Part shown: piece after piece, positions 54,748-62,842 of the stretch
How the letters are laid out: the number at the start of each line of letters is the position of its first letter
Position numbering within the stretch: the first letter of the stretch is position 1
From: UBA4802 sp964509195
GTDB lineage: Bacteria; Spirochaetota; UBA4802; UB4802
Assembly: GCA_964509195.1 (NCBI GenBank)
Contig: CAZDWJ010000003.1
Coordinates: 1 to 64,000 of the forward strand
Direction: 5' to 3'
Length of the DNA: 64,000 nucleotides
Program-made: the position numbers and the translations under genes
Notes under the pieces: model-generated
The model's input: only the letters and a program-made list of their open reading frames with translations
What the model was told of the DNA's origin: nothing
The model's database searches: none

Positions 54748-55638
54748 ATGGCCATATGCAACGCAGATCCAGTTCAACAATCCTGCAGTACTAACAATGT
54801 TACTACCCCTTTACAGCCTCTTTACAGCAAATCACATTGCGACGAAACCATAATACACTTGCCATTTAATGTTACCGTATCTACTAACACTTTGTCTATA
54901 ATTGCAGGCCCCTGTTCCATTGAATCTGAAGATCAGATAATGTCAACAGCTGCCTTCGTAAAACAATCTGGTGCAACAATTCTTAGAGGTGGTGCATTCA
55001 AACCAAGGACCTCACCTTATGCATTCCAGGGTATGGGAATTGAAGGATTAAAATTATTACGCAAGGCCGGTGATTTATATAACATGCCTATAATTACAGA
55101 GGTCCTGGACAGCGAAGACATACCAATTGTAAGTAAATATGCTGATATCCTTCAAGTAGGTGCCCGTAACTGTCAGAATTTTTCATTGTTACGCAAATTA
55201 GGAAGAATCCATAAACCAGTCCTTCTCAAGCGTGGTATGATGGTTACTATAAAGGAATTTTTAATGGCTGCTGAATACATACTGGCTGAAGGCAATAAAA
55301 ACGTAATTTTATGCGAAAGGGGTATACGCACCTTTGAAACTGAAACCAGAAACACACTGGATATATCAGCTGTACCAATTTTAAAACAAAAAACACATCT
55401 TCCCGTTATTGTAGACCCGTCACATGCAGCAGGTAACTGGAAACTCATTCACCCGTTAGCAATGGCAGCATGTGCCGCAGGCGCTGATGGACTGATGATC
55501 GAATGTCATATAAGTCCAGAAACAGCATTATGTGATGGAGAACAATCGTTGCGACCAGATAAATTCAGAATACTGATGGATGATATAAGAAAATTGCAGT
55601 CAATATTGAATAAAGGACCTGCTGCAATTTGCATTTAA
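54748..55638 (+). CDS. aroF: 3-deoxy-7-phosphoheptulonate (DAHP) synthase, type I beta
   Basis: First step of aromatic amino acid synthesis: condenses phosphoenolpyruvate and erythrose 4-phosphate. From ATG 54748, with GGAGGA 4 bases before it, the product is about 296 aa. A longer in-frame version from 54679 would begin in the terminator T-run, so I prefer the later start. Family blocks: AGPCSIES (PEP site), RGGAFKPRTSPYAFQG, QVGARNCQNF, LLKRGM, ILCERGIRTFETETRNTLDI and VDPSHAAG (metal ligand His). There is no fused chorismate mutase or ACT domain, so it lacks those allosteric modules; control may be by attenuation. Confidence 0.94.
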   Translation: MAICNADPVQQSCSTNNVTTPLQPLYSKSHCDETIIHLPFNVTVSTNTLSIIAGPCSIESEDQIMSTAAFVKQSGATILRGGAFKPRTSPYAFQGMGIEGLKLLRKAGDLYNMPIITEVLDSEDIPIVSKYADILQVGARNCQNFSLLRKLGRIHKPVLLKRGMMVTIKEFLMAAEYILAEGNKNVILCERGIRTFETETRNTLDISAVPILKQKTHLPVIVDPSHAAGNWKLIHPLAMAACAAGADGLMIECHISPETALCDGEQSLRPDKFRILMDDIRKLQSILNKGPAAICI

Positions 55639-56555
55639 ATTATGACAAAGTATACAGAGATACCTATCGATACATTGAGTGTACCACTAGACTGGTAAAG
55701 ATCGCCGTCCATAGTATACATAAAAGGTTTTTCAGAGTGTATTTCAAGTTCTTTAATAGTATTTTCAAAATATTTGTCATTATGAATTGGGATTCCCTTT
55801 TTAAGTTTTATTATTCGCAGAGCAAGATCACCAGGTCGCATTGCACATACAATAACATGAAATGCATCATCTTTTTCATTTGCCCTGTATAATGGATAAA
55901 ATCCCATACCTATAGTCTCTACAGTTCCAGCTAAAACACCCAGGACAGTCTCATGTGGCAGTTTTATAGCATCACAGAGAATGGTTCCACTAAAGCCTTT
56001 AAATAAATCAGATTGAGAATTGGAAAAAGCCTCAATTATCGTTCTATAAATTAAATGTATAAGTTTAGTATAACTTTTGCCTATAGTATAATACCGATCA
56101 AGGAAATCTGCAGTTAACCCATTTCCAAATAAAAAACAATAATTACTGCCAATTTTCAGAGTATTTCTCTTTATAATCGTTAACGGTGTATTATTTTCTA
56201 ATGATTTCACTGCTCGCTGTAATATCGATACTGCATCTCCTTTTAATCCTATGCTGGTAGCAACATTATTCATTGTGCCGCTTTTTAATATTAAGAGTGG
56301 GGGCATATTTTTACTATAGACTTTGGAAAATTGTGAAATTATATGATGTAACGTACCATCACCTCCAGAAGGTGCAATATATTCAATTTTCAACTTTTTA
56401 AATTCTTTAGCCACTTCAGAGATTTCCTTAATTGATTTTGTATATTTCACTATGACATATTTACCGCCTATGTCTTCAAATTTACCATATGGATTGTTTT
56501 TTTTGAGTTTATACTCCCTTGAGTTCAAATTTACTATAATTCCTATTTTTTTCAT
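55635..56555 (-). CDS. Diacylglycerol kinase-family lipid kinase
   Basis: A 306-aa enzyme of the DAGK/YegS group that phosphorylates diacylglycerol, sphingoid or related lipids. It has NLNSREYK at the start, the ATP loop PSGGDGTLH near residue 79, and LKSGTMNNVATSIGL in the typical order; a C-terminal beta domain follows, ending MDGDLYQ. The end overlaps the DAHP synthase stop by 4 bases in convergent orientation. AGGT lies before the ATG. Confidence 0.85.
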   Translation of the reverse strand: MKKIGIIVNLNSREYKLKKNNPYGKFEDIGGKYVIVKYTKSIKEISEVAKEFKKLKIEYIAPSGGDGTLHHIISQFSKVYSKNMPPLLILKSGTMNNVATSIGLKGDAVSILQRAVKSLENNTPLTIIKRNTLKIGSNYCFLFGNGLTADFLDRYYTIGKSYTKLIHLIYRTIIEAFSNSQSDLFKGFSGTILCDAIKLPHETVLGVLAGTVETIGMGFYPLYRANEKDDAFHVIVCAMRPGDLALRIIKLKKGIPIHNDKYFENTIKELEIHSEKPFMYTMDGDLYQSSGTLNVSIGISVYFVII

Positions 56556-56718
56556 ACAAGTAACCTGCTTGCAGTATTATCCCAGTCAGAAAATAATATC
56601 TTGCTGACTATGTCAAATTAATAATTTATGCGCAAATATAACTTGACCACAATCCTTATTATATTTTACAAAATAAAATTTAATAAAGTATTACAAATTG
56701 ATAAATATATTATAAATT

Positions 56719-57276
56719 ATGAAAACAATAGTTATACGCGGCGGCTCACTTCCTGCAGGTCATTGCGTTTGTCAATCGTATGTGGATATTTTAAAAAATG
56801 ATAAAATATTGCACCATCATACTATTATAAATATTTCAAAATTGGGCGACAGCTCCTTTGAAGGAGTCTGGCAGTTTGAAAGCATACTATTGCATAAACC
56901 AGACATTTTGATACTGCACTTTGGGATGGATGATATTTACAGGCCCGTGTACCGTTCTGAATTTAAAGAGAACCTTGTACGGATGGTGCAAAAATCACGT
57001 GATGCTTCCATACAGCATATCATTTTGCCAACACTACATCTTGTTAGAAATAGGTATGATATGGATGCTGTCGATGTTTTTACACGCACTGTGCGTGAAG
57101 TTGCTCTAGATATGAATTGTCTACTTGCAACTGTACATATTGAGTGGATAAACTATCTTTATGAAACCGGGGAAAATATAGAGACATTATTAACTCTGGA
57201 TGATCGTTACCCCAATGAAAAGGGGCATGCACTTATTGCAGAAGCAATCAAGAAAAAGTTGATACCATTACTATAA
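56719..57276 (+). CDS. SGNH/GDSL-type hydrolase
   Basis: A 185-aa cytosolic protein with the SGNH layout: block I IRGGSLPAGH (Ser in a GGS rather than GDS context), block III LHFGMDD (Gly-x-Asp in place of GxND), and block V DDRYPNEKGHALIAEAI (Asp-His dyad). It probably hydrolyses an ester of lipid or carbohydrate. No ribosome site is clear; a TATATT box sits 8 bases before the ATG, so the message may be leaderless. Confidence 0.7.
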   Translation: MKTIVIRGGSLPAGHCVCQSYVDILKNDKILHHHTIINISKLGDSSFEGVWQFESILLHKPDILILHFGMDDIYRPVYRSEFKENLVRMVQKSRDASIQHIILPTLHLVRNRYDMDAVDVFTRTVREVALDMNCLLATVHIEWINYLYETGENIETLLTLDDRYPNEKGHALIAEAIKKKLIPLL

Positions 57277-57301
57277 GGGCACACAGGTATGTGCCTTTTT
57301 T
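57276..57301 (+). terminator. Terminator of the SGNH hydrolase gene
   Basis: GGCACA and TGTGCC pair around CAGGTA and are followed by six T. It lies directly after the stop codon. Confidence 0.8.
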
Positions 57302-57325
57302 CAAAAACTTTTATTTTTGCAATCG

Positions 57326-58315
57326 CTATGTAATATTCCGAGCTATCTTTTTAATCTGTTCCTCAGCTTCTTTACTCATTCTTTCAAGAAGCTCAGCACA
57401 TGTTGGTATATCTTCAATAAGGCCTATTGATTGTCCTACCATAAGAGGTGCTGCATCAACATCACCCTGTTCCCATGCTTTGCTCATGCGTTCACCTGAT
57501 ATTAATGGGAACAGCTCTTCAAAGCCCCCGCCACGCTGTTCAATTTCTAAAATTTTATTTACAACTTCATTTTTTAATGCCCTGCCCTGAAGATGAAGGC
57601 TTTTCATAATAAGTGTTGTTTCATATTCCTGACGCTTAACCAGTTCCTGTTTTATATTATCATGGACTTCACATTCTTTTGTAGCTATAAAACGGCTGGC
57701 CATCATTACACCCTCAGCACCCAGCATTAGCGCAGCTGCCATGGTTTTGCCATTTGCAATACCACCCACCGTTATAACTGGAATTTTAACAGTTTGTGCA
57801 ATTTTTGCTGTCAGTACCATTGTGGTAACATCGTCACTCAGCGGATGACCGCCTTCCTCAATTCCAGCAGCATAAATCCCATCATATCCAACATGTTCAG
57901 CATGAACTGCATGACGTACCGCACCCACTTTATGAAACATTTTCACACCTGCTTTTTTAAGCATATCAATATATTCCATACCGCAGGCTTTGTCAATGGG
58001 GGCTCCTGATACTTCTATACCTGCAACCTTTTCTTCTGCACACACCTTTAAATACATCTTATGATGTTCTCCCGTGATGCGAACTGATGGCAGAATTGTC
58101 ACATTAACAAAAAATGGTTTGTCGGTAAGTTTACGTGTTTCACGAATTGCATTTCTGAATTCTTCTTCGCTGTTGTAGTTACCTGCAGTCAGGTTTCCAA
58201 TACCGCCTGCATTAGATATTGCAGCACACAATCTTGGCTTACACAACCACATCATAGCGCCACATATAATTGGATATTTAACGCCAAACATCTCAGTAAT
58301 TTTTGTTTTGATCAT
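57326..58315 (-). CDS. Nitronate monooxygenase-like flavoprotein
   Basis: A 329-aa TIM-barrel FMN protein of the 2-nitropropane dioxygenase/FabK group. From ATG 58315, preceded by GGGAG, it starts MIKTKITEMFGVKYPIICG and has AISNAGGIGNLT, KPFFVNVTI, GIEEGGHPL and VITVGGIANGKT, the FMN-binding core, followed by GAEGVMMASRFIAT. Reaction may be nitronate oxidation or an enoyl reduction of fatty acids; the sequence does not decide. It is the last gene of a possible redox operon, separated by 130 bases from the next. Confidence 0.82.
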   Translation of the reverse strand: MIKTKITEMFGVKYPIICGAMMWLCKPRLCAAISNAGGIGNLTAGNYNSEEEFRNAIRETRKLTDKPFFVNVTILPSVRITGEHHKMYLKVCAEEKVAGIEVSGAPIDKACGMEYIDMLKKAGVKMFHKVGAVRHAVHAEHVGYDGIYAAGIEEGGHPLSDDVTTMVLTAKIAQTVKIPVITVGGIANGKTMAAALMLGAEGVMMASRFIATKECEVHDNIKQELVKRQEYETTLIMKSLHLQGRALKNEVVNKILEIEQRGGGFEELFPLISGERMSKAWEQGDVDAAPLMVGQSIGLIEDIPTCAELLERMSKEAEEQIKKIARNIT

Positions 58316-58445
58316 ACACAAACTCCCTTAAAAATATAATTTTATAAGTGTCATTCCAAAATTAATCTGGAATATATTTCCAAACTCTTTCTGTGTTTAA
58401 CCCGGAATTTAATCCTGATATAAATTCATAGCAAAGTACTGTAAT

Positions 58446-59594
58446 CTAAATTATTATCTCACAATCACTGATGGGGAATGCAGCACAGGAGTGTATATAT
58501 CCAAAACGCCTGTCTGCCTGTCTCAGCTTGACACCTTCAGGCTGATACACTTTGCCACTTACTAATTTCACTCTACAAAGACTGCATTCGCCACTTCGGC
58601 ACAGCGATGGTACAACAATACCATTTTTTTCAAGCGATTGCAACAGTGTTTCTCCCGCTGTAACAGAAAAATCCTTTTTACCTCTCACTTTAATTAAAAA
58701 AGCAGCACTTTTATTAATCTCTTTTGGCCATCCTGGTTGTGAAAAAACATTCGTGGGTACTCCATACATTTCCATTCGTATCTGCTTTGGTTTTAATTTC
58801 AGCGGATCTAATTCTTTCAGCAGATGTTCATACATTGCCTTCGGACCGCAGATAAAGAAAGTTTTATCGGAGCTATCGCCCACAATTTCTTTAATAATTT
58901 TTGCTGTTATATAACCCTGATATGTACCTTTACCTTCCTCAAGCACTGGTACATAATGAAAAGATGCATACTTTGACGCAATCTTTGAAAAATAATCATT
59001 AAATAGTAACTCCTCCTTGTTTTTGCTACCATATATTAGCCACATTTCTCTTTCTGTGCCTGTATTGATAGTATACTGTATCATAGACTTGAATGGCGTC
59101 ACGCCGCTTCCACCAGCAATACATACAATTTTATTACTATGGATAATAGGATTATGGTAAAAATTTCCGGCAGGAGCTGATATCTGTAAACTATCGCCAA
59201 TAGTAATTTTATCCAGTAAATAATTTGATACCATACCGCCTTCAACACGACGCACCGTTATATCATAATAGGCAATTTCATCCGGCGAGGACGATATGCT
59301 GTAGGGACGTGATGTGCGTACTCCATCAACTTCAACTATTACTGAAACATACTGGCCTGCTTGAAATGGTGGCAGATATTTATGCTTTGATGCAAGTCGA
59401 AACGTTTTAGTGGATTGTGTTTCTTCTTTCACATCTATTACTTTTACGTCTATTACCTGTGGATGCAGACGTTCAACATATTTTTTAGCAAGGCCTCTGT
59501 CTAATCTATAATCATAACCATAGCGCTTTAGCACTTCTATTTCGGTTACAACTTTGTCATATCCTTCAAGCTGTTGTAATATCTTGCTGTCCAT
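58446..59594 (-). CDS. FNR-type flavin oxidoreductase with C-terminal 2Fe-2S ferredoxin
   Basis: A 382-aa NAD(P)H reductase. An N-terminal extension (about 45 aa) is followed by the FAD domain (RPYSISSSPDE for flavin binding), an NAD(P) domain (IAGGSGVTPFKSMI and FICGPKAMYEHLL) and a plant-type ferredoxin with cysteines in PSLCRSGECSLC and a distant HSC. This layout is that of HCR-like and phenol-hydroxylase-like reductases. It starts 10 bases after the CrtI-like gene and likely feeds electrons to it or a partner. AGGAGG lies before the ATG. Confidence 0.9.
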   Translation of the reverse strand: MDSKILQQLEGYDKVVTEIEVLKRYGYDYRLDRGLAKKYVERLHPQVIDVKVIDVKEETQSTKTFRLASKHKYLPPFQAGQYVSVIVEVDGVRTSRPYSISSSPDEIAYYDITVRRVEGGMVSNYLLDKITIGDSLQISAPAGNFYHNPIIHSNKIVCIAGGSGVTPFKSMIQYTINTGTEREMWLIYGSKNKEELLFNDYFSKIASKYASFHYVPVLEEGKGTYQGYITAKIIKEIVGDSSDKTFFICGPKAMYEHLLKELDPLKLKPKQIRMEMYGVPTNVFSQPGWPKEINKSAAFLIKVRGKKDFSVTAGETLLQSLEKNGIVVPSLCRSGECSLCRVKLVSGKVYQPEGVKLRQADRRFGYIHSCAAFPISDCEIII

Positions 59595-59604
59595 ATACTT
59601 CCTC

Positions 59605-61092
59605 CTATTTGTTGCGCATCTCTTTCAGGATAGCGCGTGCTGCAGAATGCCCTGAAGTAAGTGTTGGCTGATAACCAGCTGAACCATACCAGCTGCCAGC
59701 ACAGTACAGACCATCAATTGGCGGTTTTGGCGATACAAACAATGTTGAATCTTTTACATACTGATCAAATCCATAGGCTCCTCCACCCGGGTGGCCTAAA
59801 TAACGCATATGTGTGATGGGAGTTGCAATCTCCATTTCTTCGATATGGCTGATAAGCCCGGGAAAAACTTTTTCTGCATTTTTTAACATGGCCTGTGCAC
59901 AACGAATTTTTTCGTCATTATACTGATGAGGTGGTACTTTAAGCCAGGGCTCGGCATATTTCATTGTAACCAACACCACCTGAGATGTCCCTTTGGGAAC
60001 CATCTCATTATCAAATACGTTATAGCACGTGAGTATAAATGAACTCTTATCGGTATCAAGTGTTTTCGATAGCTCATAATCATATTCCAAATCCGTAGTA
60101 TTGCAGATAAAATTTGTTTCCTCATTTATGCCTACTTCGTGATACTCACAATCCAATCCGCAGTAAATAGTAAAAAACGACGTTCCTACACTGCTACCTT
60201 TATATTGCTCCAGCACCTTCTGATTAGTGGTATCATCCATCATATCAACAAATGTGCTAATTGCCGAAGCATTGGAAAGCACATATTTAGATTCAAACTG
60301 CTGACCCGATGATGTCTGTACCCCATATACCGTATTGTTTTTAACCAGTATTTTTTCCACTTCAGTATTAAATAATACCTCTCCTCCATTTTCATATATT
60401 ATCTCAAGCATTGCATTGGATAGCATTTGCGATCCGCCTTTTATGTGATATGGTTTAAACTCTACATATGAAAACAGCAGGGCTGCCATATCGCTAAAGC
60501 ACAATTTTGAAGGAGGTAAACCCATATATGTCCAGTAGGGGCTTATCACTGCTTTAAGCATAGGATCAGTGAAGTATTCATCAAGCACTGATTGCGTATC
60601 CTTTAATGCATACTTATAATATAACGGGTATTTCTTTGGATTAATGTCCGGATCGTTAAGGTAAAACGCGCCAATTACTTCAGTAAAAAACTGCCACACA
60701 AAGTCAAAGAACTTTTGAATTGCATCTTTTTCTTTGGGGAATTTTTCCTGAAGCACTTTTATTAGTTCATCTTTATTTGTTGGAAGCGTAACATCTATTA
60801 CACCTGGCAACACAACTCTGTAAAGTTTTTCCATCACTACAAATTCCAGTTTATCCAGAACACCAATGCTATGGAGTACACTTCTGAGTGGCCCTGGACG
60901 TTCTGGTGTACCCATTCCGCTTAGCTGATGCAGTGAGACTTCAAATTCAAATCTCCCCCTGCAAAAGCTAGTTGCACACCCACCAGGAATATTATGCTTT
61001 TCTATTAAAAGAATTTTTACACCTTTTCTGGCAAGAGTAGCTGCAGCAGATAAGCCTGCATTTCCTGCACCAATAATGATTACATCATACAT
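59605..61092 (-). CDS. CrtI/RetSat-like FAD-dependent oxidoreductase
   Basis: A 495-aa flavoprotein of the phytoene-desaturase/retinol-saturase family. Rossmann loop IIGAGNAGLSAAATLARKG with KILLIEKHNIPGGCA at the N-terminus and a C-terminal FAD block (GLYCAGSWYGSAGYQPTLTSGHSAARAIL). No other carotenoid gene is near, so the substrate may be another polyprenyl, fatty acyl or similar compound. It begins the set followed by the 2Fe-2S reductase. AAAGGAGG lies before the ATG. Confidence 0.87.
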   Translation of the reverse strand: MYDVIIIGAGNAGLSAAATLARKGVKILLIEKHNIPGGCATSFCRGRFEFEVSLHQLSGMGTPERPGPLRSVLHSIGVLDKLEFVVMEKLYRVVLPGVIDVTLPTNKDELIKVLQEKFPKEKDAIQKFFDFVWQFFTEVIGAFYLNDPDINPKKYPLYYKYALKDTQSVLDEYFTDPMLKAVISPYWTYMGLPPSKLCFSDMAALLFSYVEFKPYHIKGGSQMLSNAMLEIIYENGGEVLFNTEVEKILVKNNTVYGVQTSSGQQFESKYVLSNASAISTFVDMMDDTTNQKVLEQYKGSSVGTSFFTIYCGLDCEYHEVGINEETNFICNTTDLEYDYELSKTLDTDKSSFILTCYNVFDNEMVPKGTSQVVLVTMKYAEPWLKVPPHQYNDEKIRCAQAMLKNAEKVFPGLISHIEEMEIATPITHMRYLGHPGGGAYGFDQYVKDSTLFVSPKPPIDGLYCAGSWYGSAGYQPTLTSGHSAARAILKEMRNK

Positions 61093-61166
61093 TGCAGAAC
61101 CTCCTTTAACATAACATTGTTATGTTATAAAACATTGCATTTTCGTCAACTATTTTTATTTAAAAA

Positions 61167-61195
61167 TAAAAAAAGGAGCTGTCACACCCCTTTTT
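61167..61195 (-). terminator. Terminator of the citrate synthase gene
   Basis: On the reverse strand AAAAAGGGG and CTCCTTTTT pair around TGTGACAG (one G-T or mismatch), ending in seven T. It sits 24 bases past the citrate synthase stop. Confidence 0.75.
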
Positions 61196-61218
61196 ATTAT
61201 TTAAAATATTACCTATAA

Positions 61219-62622
61219 CTATCGTTTATTTAATGGTATATATTCTTTATAACCATCAAGAGATGAAGCATACGCAGGCCGTATTATCTTGTTATGAATT
61301 ATCTGCTCAATTCTGTGTGCGGACCACCCACTGAATCGTGCCATTGCAAAAATAGGCGTGAACAGTTCCATTGGTATTCCCATCATTTTATAAATCAACC
61401 CTGAATAAAAATCAACATTTGGTGAAACAACAGTGCCTTTATACTGCTGGACCAACCTGGTACCAATATCTGCTACTTTTGCAAATAAATTGAATTCATC
61501 TACATTCTTTTTCATTTTTGCAAACTCTTCAGCCTTTTGTCTGAAAATGATTGCACGTGGGTCAGATTTAGTATATACAGCATGGCCTATTCCATATATT
61601 TTCCCACTTCTATCATGTGCCTTCTTTTCAAGTATAAGTTTCAGATAATGCTCAACTTCTTCATCATCATCCCAATCCTTAACATTCTGCTTGATATCCT
61701 TCATCATTTTCATTACCGCTTCATTAGCCCCACCGTGTAAATGGCCACTCAAAGATGCAATTCCAGCACATAAAGCCATATAGGTATTAGCACCACTTGA
61801 AGTCACAGTCCTGACAGCAAAAGTTGAATTATTACCACCGCCATGCTCAGCGTGTAACATAAGGGCTAAATCAAAAAGTTTAGCTTCATATTCTGTGGGC
61901 TTTTCACCCCGTAACATATATAAAAAGTTCTCAGCTGTACTCCATTCTGGATTTGGTTTGGTAATATAAAGGTCGCCACCTTTCCTGAACTTCATTACAT
62001 TGTAGTTATATGCAATAATTACAGGAGCTTTTGCAATAATATTTATACACTGTCTGCTGACATCTTTAATATCAGTTGAATCTGGGTCCGGATCACACCT
62101 GCTCAGATGAGATATAACGGAGTGTAATGCATACATCTGATTATTGTTAACATCTTCTTGCATGATAATACTGCGTTCCATTTTGGTTAGCGGGCGCCTA
62201 TCAGCTATTACTTTTTCAAATCGTTCTAGATCTGTTTTATTAGGCAATTCACCGGTAAGGAGTAAATAGGTTACTTCATCAAATCCATATCTTCCTTCTC
62301 CATGAATACGCTCTGCCAATTCACAGGCATCGTAACCACAATAATAAAGCTTACCCTCAACAGGTTTGACTGTATATGTACCTTCGGGATTTGGAACTTT
62401 TTCATAGCCAATGACTGTTCCCTTTGAAGTTATTCCGGCTACTACACCTGAACCATCAGGATTTCTCAGGCCCAATTTTATATCTTTCTTCTTAATTAAC
62501 TCTGGAGAAATGGCATCATGCTCTAGCATCAACTTTTCAATCTTTTTCAAAATATTTTCCATCCAGGCCTCCGTATTATTAATTGGTATTGAATCCGCTG
62601 TTTTTGCTAGTATCATAGCCAT
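61219..62622 (-). CDS. gltA: Citrate synthase
   Basis: Condenses oxaloacetate and acetyl-CoA, entry to the citric acid cycle. The 467-aa chain has a 90-aa N-terminal part, then the catalytic blocks MLHAEHGGGNNSTF (first His), GIGHAVYTKSDPRA (second His) and NVDFYSGLIYKMMGIP with the catalytic Asp, followed by ARFSGWSAHRIEQ. The Si-type family with long N-terminus; 2-methylcitrate synthase is excluded with less certainty because no prp gene is near. GAGG lies before the ATG. Monocistronic with a terminator. Confidence 0.93.
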   Translation of the reverse strand: MAMILAKTADSIPINNTEAWMENILKKIEKLMLEHDAISPELIKKKDIKLGLRNPDGSGVVAGITSKGTVIGYEKVPNPEGTYTVKPVEGKLYYCGYDACELAERIHGEGRYGFDEVTYLLLTGELPNKTDLERFEKVIADRRPLTKMERSIIMQEDVNNNQMYALHSVISHLSRCDPDPDSTDIKDVSRQCINIIAKAPVIIAYNYNVMKFRKGGDLYITKPNPEWSTAENFLYMLRGEKPTEYEAKLFDLALMLHAEHGGGNNSTFAVRTVTSSGANTYMALCAGIASLSGHLHGGANEAVMKMMKDIKQNVKDWDDDEEVEHYLKLILEKKAHDRSGKIYGIGHAVYTKSDPRAIIFRQKAEEFAKMKKNVDEFNLFAKVADIGTRLVQQYKGTVVSPNVDFYSGLIYKMMGIPMELFTPIFAMARFSGWSAHRIEQIIHNKIIRPAYASSLDGYKEYIPLNKR

Positions 62623-62842
62623 TTCTACACCTCTTATTTAATTTTATAACTATGATACTTAGTATAGTGTTTTGTACCAGAACATCTACTTTTAATAGCA
62701 GAATTTTCTACATATTTAACATTATTGCAATAAAAGAACATAAATTTTGCGGGATTTTCAAAGCAGTAGTATTGCTGTGACAATCAAAAAATGGGTTCAC
62801 GTAAAAACAACTTTTTAATAAAAATTTTGTCAAGCGTAAAAA
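62623..62842. other. Spacer before citrate synthase
   Basis: 220 bases. On the reverse strand a TTGACA at 62828-62833 has a poor TTGTTT at 17 bases; a promoter here is possible. Nothing else recognised. Confidence 0.35.

Larger units (their letters stand above)
1967..59197. repeat. Dispersed iterated motif CTATCGC/GCGATAG (26 copies)
   Basis: Exact 7-mers begin at 1967, 2003, 4288, 5389, 7118, 7724, 9927, 9955, 12004, 18997, 19379, 25536, 28281, 28530, 28588, 31240, 35554, 41384, 41510, 42268, 45481, 46693, 51872, 52655, 58873 and 59191 (11 as GCGATAG, 15 as CTATCGC on the plus strand). Near-copies with one change add more. Counted by hand. Composition alone predicts about four or five. Flanks favour GA or AA before and C or A after, giving an extended RRCTATCGCM. 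They lie within genes and in spacers. Confidence 0.75.
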
